Positions 38,634 to 47,616 are shown, counted from the stretch's first letter. The stretch: DNA of 64,000 nt from Rubrivirga marina (GCF_002283365.1 NZ_MQWD01000001.1:2543858-2607857); one strand, 5' to 3'. Notes: generated from the sequence alone by a model not told the origin. A program made the numbers and translations.

Positions 38634-39020
38634 ATGCCGCGCACGACCAACAAGCAGAAGAAGCTCCACGTCAAGAAGGGCGACACCGTCGCCCTGACGA
38701 AGCGGATCACGGCCCACGGCGGCGGTCAGAACGACCGGCCGAAGGGCTACCAGGCCCGCGTGCTCGAGGTCTACCCGGAGAAGCAGACCGTCCTCGTCGA
38801 GGGCGTCAACCTCCGGCTCAAGCACACCAAGCCGAACCAGACCTACCCCAACGGCGGGCGCATCGAGGCCGAGCGGCCCATCCACGTCTCGAACGTGATG
38901 CCCACCGACGGCAACGGCGCCCCCACCCGAATCGGTCGCAAGCGCGTCGAGGACCCCAACACGGGCAAGGCCCGCTGGGTCCGCTACGCCAAGACGACCG
39001 GCGAGGAGCTCGACAGCTAA
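38634..39020 (+). CDS. rplX: 50S ribosomal protein L24
   Basis: 128 aa. KLHVKKGDTVALTKRITAHGGGQNDRPKGYQARVLEVYPEKQTVLVEGVNLRLKHTKPNQ is a KOW-domain L24, slightly long at the C-terminus (NGGRIEAERPIHVSNVMPT, then RIGRKRVEDPNTGKARWVRYAKTTGEEL), which is usual in this lineage. It initiates 50S assembly. rplE follows after 97 bp. Confidence 0.96.
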   Translation: MPRTTNKQKKLHVKKGDTVALTKRITAHGGGQNDRPKGYQARVLEVYPEKQTVLVEGVNLRLKHTKPNQTYPNGGRIEAERPIHVSNVMPTDGNGAPTRIGRKRVEDPNTGKARWVRYAKTTGEELDS

Positions 39021-39117
39021 CACCGGCGGCCCCGAGCCGCCCTTCCCGTCCACGAGGCCGCCCGCCTAGGCCGACCCTCCCGGGTCCACGAACGGCCGGC
39101 TTGACGACGACAATACC

Positions 39118-39687
39118 ATGGAGAACTACGTCCCCCGCCTGAAGGAGCGCTACCGCTCCGAGGTCGCGCCGGCGCTCACCGAGCAGTTCGGCTACGAGAA
39201 CCGCATGCAGGTGCCCCGACTGCTCAAGGTGGTCGTGAACAAGGGCATCGGCGAGGCGTCCCAGAACAAGAAGGTCCTCGACGACGCCGTCGAGGAGCTC
39301 CGCAAGATCACCGGCCAGCAGCCGACCGTCCGCAACGCGCGGAAGTCGATCTCGAACTTCAAGCTGCGGGAGGGCATGCCCGTCGGCGCGGCCGTCACGC
39401 TCCGGGGCGACCGGATGTGGGAGTTCGTCGACCGCCTGGTCACGCTCGCCCTCCCGGCCGTCCGCGACTTCCGCGGCATCCCGGACCGGAGCTTCGACGG
39501 CCGCGGCAACTACACGCTCGGCGTCAAGGAGCAGATCATCTTCCCGGAGATCGACATCGACAAGACGCCGCAGATCTCGGGCCTCGACATCACCTTCGTG
39601 ACGACGGCCGACACCGATGAGGAGGCCTTCGCCCTCCTGAAGGGCCTCGGGATGCCGTTCGTCCGGCGTCAAACCCAGGAGGCGTAA
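39118..39687 (+). CDS. rplE: 50S ribosomal protein L5
   Basis: 189 aa. [78 protein letters not shown], and the C-terminal [40 protein letters not shown]. Binds 5S rRNA in the central protuberance. The 97-bp spacer before it carries a direct repeat GTCCACGA (near 39049 and 39085). Confidence 0.96.
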   Translation: MENYVPRLKERYRSEVAPALTEQFGYENRMQVPRLLKVVVNKGIGEASQNKKVLDDAVEELRKITGQQPTVRNARKSISNFKLREGMPVGAAVTLRGDRMWEFVDRLVTLALPAVRDFRGIPDRSFDGRGNYTLGVKEQIIFPEIDIDKTPQISGLDITFVTTADTDEEAFALLKGLGMPFVRRQTQEA

Positions 39688-39709
39688 CCCCTAGCAACCC
39701 AGAGATCCC

Positions 39710-40027
39710 ATGGCCAAGACCAGCGTCATCGCCCGCGAGAAGAAGCGCCGGAAGGCGGTCCAGAAGTACGCCAAGAAGCGCGCCGAGCTCAAGGAGCAGC
39801 TCCGCCAGCTCAAGTCGTCGGAGGACTTCAACCCGGCCGAGGCCCAGGCCATCGCGGAGGAGCTCCAGAAGCTCCCGCGCGACGCCAGCCCGGTCCGCCT
39901 CCACAACCGGTGCGCCCTGACGGGCCGCCCGCGTGGTTACCTCCGCACGTTCGGCGTCTGCCGAAACGTGTTCCGCGAACTGGCCGTCGAGGGCAAGATC
40001 CCCGGCGTCCGCAAGTCGAGCTGGTAA
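39710..40027 (+). CDS. rpsN: 30S ribosomal protein S14 (long form)
   Basis: 105 aa, the long version without the zinc-ribbon spacing. [30 protein letters not shown] at the N-terminus and [42 protein letters not shown] at the C-terminus. Only two cysteines are present, so no zinc site. Head protein needed for late 30S assembly. Followed by a CTGGCG-type hairpin. Confidence 0.96.
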   Translation: MAKTSVIAREKKRRKAVQKYAKKRAELKEQLRQLKSSEDFNPAEAQAIAEELQKLPRDASPVRLHNRCALTGRPRGYLRTFGVCRNVFRELAVEGKIPGVRKSSW

Positions 40028-40034
40028 CGCGACC

Positions 40035-40053
40035 GCTGGCGCTTGCCGCCAGC
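40035..40053 (+). repeat. GCTGGCG/CGCCAGC hairpin in the rpsN-rpsH gap
   Basis: GCTGGCG (40035-40041) pairs perfectly with CGCCAGC (40047-40053), loop CTTGC, eight nt after the rpsN stop. Second member of the CTGGCG hairpin family. Confidence 0.55.
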
Positions 40054-40125
40054 CGCGCCGACCGGCACCGAATTCCACCCCTCTAGCGGTCAGGTGGGGG
40101 CGACCCCAAACCGACCGAAGACACC

Positions 40126-40527
40126 ATGAGCGCAATTAGCGACCCCGTCGCGGACTACCTCACCCGGATCCGCAACGCCCAGAAGGCCCGCCACCCCTAC
40201 GTGGACGTGCCGGCCTCGAACCTCAAGCGGGCCATCACCCAGATCCTCGTCGACAAGGGCTACGTCGCCGACTACGTCAACGTCGAGGACAACAAGCAGG
40301 GCCTGATCCGGATCTACCTCAAGTACCTCCGGGGCGGGAAGCCGGTCATCCAGCGGCTCGAGCGCGTCTCGAAGCCGGGCCTCCGCCGCTACGTGGGCGC
40401 GGAGAAGCTCCCGCGCGTGATGAACGGCCTCGGCGTGGCGCTCGTCTCGACGAGCCGCGGCGTGATGACCGACAAGGAGGCGCGGCGCGCCGGCATCGGC
40501 GGCGAAGTGCTCGCCTACGTCAGCTAA
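40126..40527 (+). CDS. rpsH: 30S ribosomal protein S8
   Basis: 133 aa. [42 protein letters not shown] and the C-terminal [24 protein letters not shown] are canonical. In E. coli S8 binds its own spc mRNA to repress translation; the target site is not obvious here. Gap to rplF is 54 bp. Confidence 0.96.
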   Translation: MSAISDPVADYLTRIRNAQKARHPYVDVPASNLKRAITQILVDKGYVADYVNVEDNKQGLIRIYLKYLRGGKPVIQRLERVSKPGLRRYVGAEKLPRVMNGLGVALVSTSRGVMTDKEARRAGIGGEVLAYVS

Positions 40528-40581
40528 CCCGATTCTCTCACCGCGAGGCGCCGGCGGGGCGGCCTCACACCCCAGACTCCC

Positions 40582-41148
40582 ATGTCCCGAATCGGAAACC
40601 TTCCTATCCCGGTCGTCGACGGCGTCACCGTCGACGTGGCCGACAACAACCACGTCACGGTCAAGGGCCCCAAGGGGCAACTGGGTCTCGACGTGGACCC
40701 CGACATCATCGTCGAGCAGAAGGACGGCGAACTCATCGTCTCGCGCCCGACGGAGCAGAAGCGGCACAAGGCGCTTCACGGCCTCACGCGCTCGCTCCTG
40801 GGCAACATGGTCCAGGGCGTGACCGAGGGCTACTCGAAGGACCTCGAGGTCATCGGGGTCGGCTTCCGGGCCGAGGCCAAGAAGATGGCCGGCCTCGACG
40901 TGCTCGAGCTCGCGCTCGGCTTCTCGCACCCGATCTACTTCGTCCCGCCGGACGGCATCGAGATCGAGGCCGAGACGGTCCGTGGCCAGAACCCGAAGGT
41001 CAAGGTCTCGGGCATCGACAAGCAGCTCGTCGGGCAGGTCGCGGCCAAGATCCGCGCCCTCCGTCCGCCGGAGCCCTACAAGGGCAAGGGCGTCCGCTAC
41101 GCCGACGAGTTCGTCCGCCGGAAGGCCGGCAAGACCGCCGCTCGCTAA
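40582..41148 (+). CDS. rplF: 50S ribosomal protein L6
   Basis: 188 aa. [62 protein letters not shown], and [42 protein letters not shown] give both L6 domains. Sits near the factor-binding site. A GCCTCGG palindrome follows 15 nt after the stop. Confidence 0.96.
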   Translation: MSRIGNLPIPVVDGVTVDVADNNHVTVKGPKGQLGLDVDPDIIVEQKDGELIVSRPTEQKRHKALHGLTRSLLGNMVQGVTEGYSKDLEVIGVGFRAEAKKMAGLDVLELALGFSHPIYFVPPDGIEIEAETVRGQNPKVKVSGIDKQLVGQVAAKIRALRPPEPYKGKGVRYADEFVRRKAGKTAAR

Positions 41149-41163
41149 TCCACTCCTCGGCCG

Positions 41164-41185
41164 GCCTCGGGATCACGCCCGAGGC
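41164..41185 (+). repeat. GCCTCGGG/CCCGAGGC hairpin in the rplF-rplR gap
   Basis: GCCTCGGG (41164-41171) pairs perfectly with CCCGAGGC (41178-41185), loop ATCACG. GGCCGG sequences flank both arms and may extend the structure. It sits in a 104-bp gap inside the spc group. Confidence 0.55.
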
Positions 41186-41252
41186 GGCCGGACTCACCAC
41201 CTCTGTGCGTGGCCGGACGGCCAACCCGTCGGCCCGAAGCGCACCCCGAATC

Positions 41253-41603
41253 ATGGCAAAGACCGCCCATAAGGTCACGCAGCGCCAGCGCATCCGCCGA
41301 CGCATCCGCTCGAAGATCTCCGGCACGCCGGAGCGCCCGCGCCTCGCCGTGTTCCGCTCGAACAAGCACATTTACGCCCAGCTCATCGACGACTTGGCCG
41401 GCCACACGCTGGCCGCCGCGTCGACACAGGAAGGCGAGGGCACGATCGGCGTCGACGCCTCGAAGGCCGTCGGGCAGCGGATCGCCGAGCGGGCTAAGGA
41501 GGCCGGCATCGAGCGGGCCGTGTTCGACCGCGGCGGCTACCGCTACCACGGCAACGTCCAGGCGGTCGCCGAGGGCGCCCGGGACGGCGGCCTCCAGCTC
41601 TAA
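41253..41603 (+). CDS. rplR: 50S ribosomal protein L18
   Basis: 116 aa from the ATG at 41253 ([21 protein letters not shown]). [80 protein letters not shown] are canonical. Binds 5S rRNA. Upstream in-frame start at 41205 lacks homology. rpsE follows after 20 bp. Confidence 0.97.
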   Translation: MAKTAHKVTQRQRIRRRIRSKISGTPERPRLAVFRSNKHIYAQLIDDLAGHTLAAASTQEGEGTIGVDASKAVGQRIAERAKEAGIERAVFDRGGYRYHGNVQAVAEGARDGGLQL

Positions 41604-41623
41604 ACCCCCACACCACTCCATTC

Positions 41624-42184
41624 ATGGCACAGCAGCAGAACCGAGGCGGTCGCGGGGGCCGTGGCCGCCGGAACGACGGCCGCGACAACGAGGCGAACCG
41701 TTCGAACCTCATCGAGAAGCTCGTCGCGGTCAACCGCGTCGCGAAGGTCGTCAAGGGCGGCCGGCGCTTCTCGTTCAACGCCGTCGTCGTCGTCGGCGAC
41801 GGGAACGGGCGCGTCGGGCAGGGCCTCGGCAAGGCCAACGAGGTCGCCGACGCGATCTCGAAGGGCACCGAGGACGCCAAGAAGAACATGATCGCGGTCC
41901 CGGTCACGGGCACGAGCTCGATCCCGCACGCCGTCCGCGGCGTCCACGACGCGGGCATCGTTCTCCTGAAGCCGGCCACCGAGGGTACCGGCGTCATCGC
42001 CGGCGGTGGCGTCCGCGCCGTCCTCGAGTGCGCCGGCATCTCGAACGTGCTCTCGAAGAGCCAGGGCTCGTCGAACCCGCACAACCAGGTCTCGGCCACC
42101 ATGGAGGCGCTCAAGCAACTCCAGGACCCGGCCGAAGTCGCCGCCCGCCGCGGCGTCACCATCAAGCAGGTCTTCGAGGGGTAG
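41624..42184 (+). CDS. rpsE: 30S ribosomal protein S5 with RGG-like N-terminus
   Basis: 186 aa. The first ~25 residues are RG-rich and disordered ([19 protein letters not shown]), then the normal S5: [98 protein letters not shown]5 is opposite S3 at the mRNA entry, where S3 also carries an RG-rich tail here. Confidence 0.96.
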   Translation: MAQQQNRGGRGGRGRRNDGRDNEANRSNLIEKLVAVNRVAKVVKGGRRFSFNAVVVVGDGNGRVGQGLGKANEVADAISKGTEDAKKNMIAVPVTGTSSIPHAVRGVHDAGIVLLKPATEGTGVIAGGGVRAVLECAGISNVLSKSQGSSNPHNQVSATMEALKQLQDPAEVAARRGVTIKQVFEG

Positions 42185-42218
42185 AACGGGGAGAGGGGGC
42201 TCGCGCCGCCTCGCCCTG

Positions 42219-42246
42219 ACGCCTCACGCACCACGCAGTACGAATC
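42219..42246. repeat. Four 7-bp-period units directly before rpmD
   Basis: Four consecutive 7-bp units each beginning ACG (ACGCCTC, ACGCACC, ACGCAGT, ACGAATC) end 2 bp before the rpmD ATG. They share the ACGCACC unit with the tract at 12755-12782. No inverted partner is found nearby. Confidence 0.6.
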
Positions 42247-42248
42247 CC

Positions 42249-42428
42249 ATGGCGCAGATCAAGATCACCCAGACGCGGAGCCAAATCCGCCGGCCGGGCG
42301 ACCAGAAGAAGACGCTCACCGCCCTCGGCCTCGGCCGGATCGGCAAGACGAACACGGTCGAGGAGACGGACCAGATCAAGGGCATGGTTGCCAAGGTCCG
42401 GCACCTCGTCACGGTGGAGGCGGCGTGA
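42249..42428 (+). CDS. rpmD: 50S ribosomal protein L30
   Basis: 59 aa from the ATG at 42249 (MAQIKITQTRSQIRRPGDQKK), normal L30 length; TLTALGLGRIGKTNTVEETDQIKGMVAKVRHLVTVE is typical. The start lies against a 7-bp-period repeat. The 193-bp gap to rplO contains a promoter-like box. Confidence 0.96.
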   Translation: MAQIKITQTRSQIRRPGDQKKTLTALGLGRIGKTNTVEETDQIKGMVAKVRHLVTVEAA

Positions 42429-42518
42429 GCCCGCGCCGGCCCGCTGGCAGACGCCGGCGGATCGGGCCTTTCACCAAAAACCGAACCGAGGTCGGCCCGG
42501 CTCCCTGCCTGGCCGGCC

Positions 42519-42547
42519 TATCTTTTACGGGCGCCGCCATCGGCGCC
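42519..42547 (+). promoter_or_regulatory. TATCTTTT promoter box and leader hairpin upstream of rplO-secY
   Basis: TATCTTTT (42519-42526) fits TAnnTTTG at seven of eight positions in an otherwise GC-rich gap. A perfect 7-bp stem, GGCGCCG (42530-42536) with CGGCGCC (42541-42547) and loop CCAT, lies at the predicted transcript start. The rplO ATG is at 42622. This suggests an internal promoter for rplO, secY, map and the alpha genes. No -33 TTG was found at 19-21 bp. Confidence 0.45.
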
Positions 42548-42621
42548 GCGCCCGCCTCGGGCGCCTCGCGAGTCGGCCCGCCTGGAAGGGCGTCCGCCGG
42601 CGTCTCTAGCCACACCATACG

Positions 42622-43083
42622 ATGGACCTCAGCAACCTGAAGCCCGCCAAGGGCTCGACGAAGAACCGCAAGCGCGTCGGCCGCGGCGAGGGCTCCGGCC
42701 ACGGCGACACCGCCACGCGTGGCCACAAGGGCCAGAAGAGCCGCTCGGGCGGCAAGATCCCGACCTGGTTCGAGGGCGGCCAGATGCCGCTCCAGCGGCG
42801 CGTTCCGAAATTCGGGTTCAAGAACCGCAACCGCGTCGCCTACGACCCGATCAACATCGGCCGCCTCGCGGCGCTGGTGGAGGAGGGGCGGCTGGAGGCC
42901 GGCGCCACCGTCTCGCCCGAGACGCTCCGCGCGCTCGGCATCGGCGGGAAGAACGGCCGCTACAAGATCCTCGGCGGTGGCGACTTCGACGTCAAGCTCG
43001 ACGTCCACGCCCACGCGTTCTCGGCCACGGCCAAGGAGAAGATCGAGGCGGCCGGCGGCTCGGCCACCGTCGTCGAGGCCTAG
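42622..43083 (+). CDS. rplO: 50S ribosomal protein L15
   Basis: 153 aa. MDLSNLKPAKGSTKNRKRVGRGEGSGHGDTATRGHKGQKSRSGGKIPTWFEGGQMPLQRRVPKFGF is the standard L15 N-terminal half. The C-terminal globular domain has YKILGGGDFDVKLDVHAHAFSATAKEKIEAAGGSATVVE. Late-assembly protein. 59 bp before secY. Confidence 0.96.
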   Translation: MDLSNLKPAKGSTKNRKRVGRGEGSGHGDTATRGHKGQKSRSGGKIPTWFEGGQMPLQRRVPKFGFKNRNRVAYDPINIGRLAALVEEGRLEAGATVSPETLRALGIGGKNGRYKILGGGDFDVKLDVHAHAFSATAKEKIEAAGGSATVVEA

Positions 43084-43142
43084 GGGAGAGGTCGGGGCCC
43101 CGCCCCACCCTCAGTCCCCATCCCCTGAACCCCCATCGAAAC

Positions 43143-44480
43143 ATGGCCTCCGTCGCCGAATCGATCCGCAACATCTGGAAGATCCACGAGCTCCGGCAGC
43201 GGATCCTCTACACGCTCGGGCTCCTCGTCGTCTACCGGCTCGGGTCGTACGTGACGCTCCCGGGCGTCGACGCCATCGCGCTCCAGGAGCTCGCCAACGC
43301 CAACCCGAACCAGGGCGGCCTGTTCGGCCTGTTCGACCTGTTCGTGGGTGGCGCGTTCTTCCGGGCTGGCGTGTTCGCGCTGGGCATCATGCCCTACATC
43401 ACCGCGAGCATCATTATCCAGCTGCTCGGGGCCGTGTGGGCGCCGATCCAGAAGCTGCAGCGTGAGGGGGAAGACGGCCGGCGGAAGATCACGCAGTGGA
43501 CCCGCTATGGGACCATCGGAATCACGGCGCTCCAGTCGATCGGCTACGCGATCAACCTCCAGGCCACGAGCGGACAGGCCATCGTGATCCCGGAGTGGGC
43601 GTTTACCGTCGTCTGTGTGATCTGCCTCACGGCGGGCACGACGTTCGTGATGTGGCTTGGTGAACGGATCACCGAGAAGGGCATCGGCAACGGTATCTCG
43701 CTCGTCATCATGATCGGGATCATCGCCTTCCTGCCGCAGTCGTTGCTCAACGAGCTGCCGCAGATCGGGGGCGTTGGCCGGGCCGACACGAACATCTTCA
43801 TCTTCCTGATCGAGATCGCGGCCCTGTTCATCGTGACGGCGGGCGTCGTCTTCGTGACGCAGGGGACGCGGCGGATCCCGGTCCAGTACGCCAAGCGCGT
43901 GGTCGGCCGGAAGCAGTTCGGCGGGACCACGCAGTACCTCCCGCTCCGCGTCAACGCGGCGGGCGTCATGCCGATCATCTTCGCGCAGTCGATCATGTTC
44001 ATCCCGAGCACGATCGCCTCGTTCTTCCAGGAGAGCACGTTCTGGCAGACGGTGGGCACGGCGACAGGCGACATCTTCGGGTTCTGGTACTCGGCGATCT
44101 TCTTCGTCATCTGCGTCTTCTTTACGTACTTCTACACGGCCATCGCGGTGAACCCGCAGGAGATGGCGGACACGATGAAGCGCCAGGGCGGCTTCATCCC
44201 GGGCGTCCGCCCGGGTCGCCAGACCAGCGAGTTCATCGACACGATCCTGACGCGGATCACGCTGCCGGGCGCGCTCTTCATCGGCTTCGTCGCCATCCTG
44301 CCGGCGATCGCCGCGCAGTTCGGCGTCCAGCAGGGCTTCGCCCAGTTCTTCGGCGGGACGAGCCTGCTCATCCTCGTCGGCGTGACGCTCGACACGCTCC
44401 AGCAGATCGAGAGCCACCTCCTCATGCGGCACTACGACGGGTTCATGAAGACGGGTCGCGTCCGCGGCCGGCGCCGGTAA
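43143..44480 (+). CDS. secY: Protein translocase subunit SecY
   Basis: 445 aa, ten predicted transmembrane helices. KIHELRQRILYTLGLLVVYRLGSYVTLPGV at the start, the plug and lateral-gate region GGAFFRAGVFALGIMPYITASIIIQLL, GERITEKGIGNGISLVIMIGI, and the cytoplasmic loops with QGTRRIPVQYAKR and GFIPGVRPGRQTSEFIDTILTRITLPGA that bind SecA and ribosomes. The stop TAA overlaps the next ATG by one base (TAATG at 44478-44482), coupling it to map. adk, often found between secY and map, is absent. Confidence 0.97.
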   Translation: MASVAESIRNIWKIHELRQRILYTLGLLVVYRLGSYVTLPGVDAIALQELANANPNQGGLFGLFDLFVGGAFFRAGVFALGIMPYITASIIIQLLGAVWAPIQKLQREGEDGRRKITQWTRYGTIGITALQSIGYAINLQATSGQAIVIPEWAFTVVCVICLTAGTTFVMWLGERITEKGIGNGISLVIMIGIIAFLPQSLLNELPQIGGVGRADTNIFIFLIEIAALFIVTAGVVFVTQGTRRIPVQYAKRVVGRKQFGGTTQYLPLRVNAAGVMPIIFAQSIMFIPSTIASFFQESTFWQTVGTATGDIFGFWYSAIFFVICVFFTYFYTAIAVNPQEMADTMKRQGGFIPGVRPGRQTSEFIDTILTRITLPGALFIGFVAILPAIAAQFGVQQGFAQFFGGTSLLILVGVTLDTLQQIESHLLMRHYDGFMKTGRVRGRRR

Positions 44481-45322
44481 TGGCCGTCGGGCGCATCCAA
44501 CTCAAGACCGACGCCGACGTCGCGGGCATCCGCGAGGCGGCGAAGGTCGTGGAGCGCGCCCTCGCGGCCGCGGCCGCCGAGATCCGCCCGGGCGTCCAGA
44601 CCCTCCGCCTCGACGAGGCCGCCGAGGCGGTCATCCGCGACGCGCACGGTCGGCCGGCGTTCAAGGGCTACCGGCAGGGGAACGACACACCGCCGTTCCC
44701 GGGCAGCCTCTGCATCTCGGTGAACGACGTGGTCGTCCACGGCATTCCGAGCGAGTACGAGCTCCGCGAGGGTGACGTCGTGACGGTCGATTGCGGCGTC
44801 GAACTCGACGGGTACTTCGGCGACTTCGCGTACACGTTCGAGGTCGGCGAGGTGGCGCCCGAGGCGAAGGCGCTCCTCGAGGCCACGCGCCAGTCGCTCT
44901 ACGAGGGCATCGGGCAGGCGACGGCGGGCAACCGGATCGGCGACATCGGCCACGCCGTCCAGAGCTACTGCGAGAGCCGCGGCTACGGGGTCGTCCGCGA
45001 CCTCGTGGGGCACGGCGTCGGGAAAAGACTCCACGAACCGCCCAACGTCCCGAACCTCGGGCGGCGGGGTGTGGGTAAGAAACTGCGCGAGGGCCTGACG
45101 ATCTGCATCGAGCCGATGATCAACGGCGGCACGGGCGACGTCACGGTCGACGCCGACGGCTGGACCGTCCGCACGGCGGACGGCGCGCCGAGCGCCCACT
45201 TCGAGCACATGGTGCTCGTGAAGCGCGGCGGCGCCGAGATCCTCTCGTCCTGGGCCCTCGTTGAGGCCGCGCTCGCGGCCAACGCCGAGGCGCCCACGCC
45301 GGCCGCCGCCGGCACCCCCTAA
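44480..45322 (+). CDS. map: Type I methionine aminopeptidase
   Basis: 280 aa. It removes N-terminal Met from nascent proteins. Metal ligands are visible in VTVDCGVELDGYFGDFAYTF (two Asp), DLVGHGVGKRLHEPPNVPN (His), TICIEPMIN (Glu) and HFEHMVLVKR (Glu); GNDTPPFPGSLCISVNDVVVHGIP supplies the conserved substrate-side His. A short Ala/Pro-rich tail extends the C-terminus. Translationally coupled to secY by the TAATG overlap; infA follows after 36 bp. Confidence 0.96.
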   Translation: MAVGRIQLKTDADVAGIREAAKVVERALAAAAAEIRPGVQTLRLDEAAEAVIRDAHGRPAFKGYRQGNDTPPFPGSLCISVNDVVVHGIPSEYELREGDVVTVDCGVELDGYFGDFAYTFEVGEVAPEAKALLEATRQSLYEGIGQATAGNRIGDIGHAVQSYCESRGYGVVRDLVGHGVGKRLHEPPNVPNLGRRGVGKKLREGLTICIEPMINGGTGDVTVDADGWTVRTADGAPSAHFEHMVLVKRGGAEILSSWALVEAALAANAEAPTPAAAGTP

Positions 45323-45358
45323 CCGACAGCATCACCCCCCGCGCTCCGGCGCTCCCGC

Positions 45359-45577
45359 ATGGCGAAGCAGCCCGCGATCCGACAAGACGGCAAAGTCACC
45401 GAGGCCCTCCCGAACGCCCAGTTCCGCGTGGAACTGGAGAACGGACACGAGATCCTGGGTCTCCTCTCCGGCAAGATGCGGAAGTTCTACATCCGCATCC
45501 TCCCGGGCGACCGCGTGACGGTCGAGATGTCGCCCTACGACCTGTCGAAGGGCCGGATCGTCTACCGCTACAAGTAG
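45359..45577 (+). CDS. infA: Translation initiation factor IF-1
   Basis: 72 aa, one OB fold: [63 protein letters not shown]. Binds the 30S A-site. Normal position between map and rpmJ. A 166-bp hairpin-rich gap separates it from rpmJ. Confidence 0.97.
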   Translation: MAKQPAIRQDGKVTEALPNAQFRVELENGHEILGLLSGKMRKFYIRILPGDRVTVEMSPYDLSKGRIVYRYK

Positions 45578-45600
45578 CGGCCCCCTCGGGCTGACTCGCT

Positions 45601-45676
45601 CCACCTCGGCACCGAGGCGGACGGGCTCGGCGCGGGATGGGCGGGCTTTTCACGCCATCTGGGGCACATCTGCCCC
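45601..45676 (+). promoter_or_regulatory. Structured leader between infA and rpmJ
   Basis: A GCCTCGG-type stem, CCTCG/CGAGG with a GCAC loop flanked by two more pairs (45601-45620), and a perfect stem GGGGCA (45661-45666) with TGCCCC (45671-45676), loop CATC, lie in a 166-bp spacer. It precedes rpmJ-rpsM-rpsK-rpsD-rpoA-rplQ, the alpha genes. In E. coli the corresponding leader binds S4; whether this one does is unknown. No promoter box was assigned. Confidence 0.35.
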
Positions 45677-45743
45677 CGCGCGGAGCGTTCTTCCAGGCCG
45701 GCCTCTCCCGGCCGACCCCGACACTCATCGACTCAGACGACCC

Positions 45744-45860
45744 ATGAAGGTTCGCGCCAGCGTCAAGAAGCGGTCGGCCGACGACAAGATCGTCCGCCGC
45801 AAGGGCCGCATCTACATCATCAACAAGAAGAACCCCAAGCACAAGCAGCGCCAGGGGTAG
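45744..45860 (+). CDS. rpmJ: 50S ribosomal protein L36 (cysteine-free)
   Basis: 38 aa: starts [20 protein letters not shown] and ends [12 protein letters not shown], the right length and pattern for L36. The usual zinc-ligating cysteines are all absent, so this is a zinc-independent version. It lies between infA and rpsM as in many bacteria, after a 166-bp gap; a palindrome GCCTCCC/GGGAGGC follows directly. Confidence 0.95.
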   Translation: MKVRASVKKRSADDKIVRRKGRIYIINKKNPKHKQRQG

Positions 45861-45861
45861 A

Positions 45862-45894
45862 GCCTCCCGGGAGGCGCGAGCGCGGAGTGCTCGC
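45862..45894 (+). repeat. Tandem hairpins in the rpmJ-rpsM gap
   Basis: GCCTCCCGGGAGGC (45862-45875) is a perfect palindrome immediately after the rpmJ stop. It abuts GCGAGC (45876-45881) paired with GCTCGC (45889-45894), loop of 7. The gap is 73 bp. Confidence 0.45.
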
Positions 45895-45933
45895 CGGCCC
45901 TCCCGGAGCTCCCAGTTCAACACACTCAAGACT

Positions 45934-46314
45934 ATGCCTCGAATCGCAGGAGTCGACGTCCCGGGCCGCAAGCGTGGCGAGATCGCGCTGATGTCCATCT
46001 ACGGCGTCGGCCAGAGCCGGGCCAACGAGATCCTGGAGCGGGCCGGCCTCGACGCCGACACGTACCCGGACGAGTGGTCCGAGGACGAGACGCGCCGCGT
46101 CCGCACCCTCATCGAAGACAACTACGTCGTCGAGGGGTCGCTCCGGACGGAGACCCAGCTCAACATCAAGCGGCTGATGGACATCGGCTGCTACCGCGGG
46201 CTCCGGCACCGCCGCAGCCTCCCGGTCCGCGGCCAGCGGACGAAGACGAACGCCCGCACCCGGAAGGGCCGCAAGAAGACGGTCGCCGGGAAGAAGAAGG
46301 CGCCGCGCAAGTAG
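45934..46314 (+). CDS. rpsM: 30S ribosomal protein S13
   Basis: 126 aa. [36 protein letters not shown] (helix-two-turns-helix), [42 protein letters not shown] are canonical. Contacts tRNA in the P site through its basic tail. First of the alpha genes proper. Confidence 0.97.
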   Translation: MPRIAGVDVPGRKRGEIALMSIYGVGQSRANEILERAGLDADTYPDEWSEDETRRVRTLIEDNYVVEGSLRTETQLNIKRLMDIGCYRGLRHRRSLPVRGQRTKTNARTRKGRKKTVAGKKKAPRK

Positions 46315-46374
46315 CGCCCCGCCGGTCGCACCGCGGCCGCCGGTACCTCCTTTCGGGAGCGCACGCACGCAGGC

Positions 46375-46390
46375 ACCGCCGCTCGGCGGT
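46375..46390 (+). repeat. ACCGCC/GGCGGT hairpin in the rpsM-rpsK gap
   Basis: ACCGCC (46375-46380) pairs perfectly with GGCGGT (46385-46390), loop GCTC, within a 142-bp intergenic stretch that otherwise shows no gene or promoter box. Confidence 0.4.
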
Positions 46391-46456
46391 CACCCCTGAC
46401 GCGCTCGCACCGCACTCCGAACACCTCCGAGCTCTCGGGCTCTCACCCTCAGCACC

Positions 46457-46870
46457 ATGGCGAAGCAGCAAGGCGGCGACCGCCGCCGCAACCAGCGCAC
46501 CGCTCGCAAGAAGAAGGTCCAGGTCGAGTCGAACGGCAACGCCTACATCAAGGCGTCGTTCAACAACGTCCTCATCACCATCACCGACGCCTACGGCAAC
46601 ACGATCTCGTGGAGCTCGTCGGGCAAGATGGGCTTCCGCGGCTCGCGGAAGAACACCCCGTACGCGGCCCAGGTCGCGGGCACCGAGGCGGCCAAGGAGG
46701 CCTACGACCTCGGGCTCCGCCGCGTCGACTGCTACGTGAAGGGCCCCGGCTCCGGCCGCGAGGGCGCCATCCGCGCGCTCGCCATCGCCGGCCTCGAGGT
46801 CCTCTCGATCCGCGACACCACCCCGATCCCCCACAACGGCTGCCGGCCCCCGAAGCGCCGCCGCGTCTGA
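46457..46870 (+). CDS. rpsK: 30S ribosomal protein S11
   Basis: 137 aa. [88 protein letters not shown] and the C-terminal [18 protein letters not shown], including the N-G site that forms isoaspartate in E. coli. Basic N-terminal lead. rpsD follows after 140 bp. Confidence 0.97.
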   Translation: MAKQQGGDRRRNQRTARKKKVQVESNGNAYIKASFNNVLITITDAYGNTISWSSSGKMGFRGSRKNTPYAAQVAGTEAAKEAYDLGLRRVDCYVKGPGSGREGAIRALAIAGLEVLSIRDTTPIPHNGCRPPKRRRV

Positions 46871-47010
46871 CGCACGGTGCCGGGCATAACCGTCCGGCTG
46901 CGCCCGCCTCGGTCGCCCGCTCTGCGGAGTGGCCGGGGGCGGACCGCACGTAGTTCCTCCGCCGCCCCGCAGCCTCGGGGCGAGCGAACTCACGAGACAT
47001 CACAGAAGCA

Positions 47011-47613
47011 ATGGCCCGTTACCGCGGACCCAAGCAGAAGGTCGCCCGCCGCTTCGGCGAGCCCATCTTCGGCCCCTCGAAGGCCCTCGATCGCAAGCCC
47101 TACGGCCCCGGTCAGCACGGCAACGCCCGCCGCCGCCGCGAGTCCGAGTACTCCGTCCAGCTTAAGGAGAAGCAGAAGGCGAAGTACACCTACGGCCTCC
47201 TCGAGCGCCAGTTCAGGAACCTCTTCGAGAAGGCGGCCCGGAAGAAGGGCGTCACCGGCGAGAACCTCCTCCAGTTCCTCGAGGCCCGCCTCGACAACGT
47301 CGTCTTCCGCCTCGGCTTTGCGCGGACGCGCCGCCAGGCCCGCCAGCTGGTGACGCACGGTCACGTGATGGTCAACGACCGCGTCTCGGCCATCCCGAGC
47401 CACGGGCTCCGCCCCGGCGACATCGTCGAGGTCCGGCCCAAGTCGAAGAACCTCGACGTGATCCGCGACGCGGCCAACGTGAACCGCCGGAGCTACCCGT
47501 TCCTGGAGGTCGACCGCGACGGGCTCAAAGGCAAGTTCCTGGATTACCCGGCGCGTGAGGACGTCCCGGAGAACATCCGGGAGCAGCTCATCGTCGAGCT
47601 CTACTCGAAGTAA
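47011..47613 (+). CDS. rpsD: 30S ribosomal protein S4
   Basis: 200 aa, entirely without cysteine (zinc-independent form). [71 protein letters not shown], then the S4 RNA-binding motif [32 protein letters not shown]. Primary 16S binder; feedback regulator of the alpha operon in E. coli. Confidence 0.97.
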   Translation: MARYRGPKQKVARRFGEPIFGPSKALDRKPYGPGQHGNARRRRESEYSVQLKEKQKAKYTYGLLERQFRNLFEKAARKKGVTGENLLQFLEARLDNVVFRLGFARTRRQARQLVTHGHVMVNDRVSAIPSHGLRPGDIVEVRPKSKNLDVIRDAANVNRRSYPFLEVDRDGLKGKFLDYPAREDVPENIREQLIVELYSK

Positions 47614-47616
47614 CCC

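Noticed and set aside
44480-44482. Missing adk between secY and map
   Set aside because: The order secY-map without adk is known in many Bacteroidota-related genomes, so it is ordinary variation.
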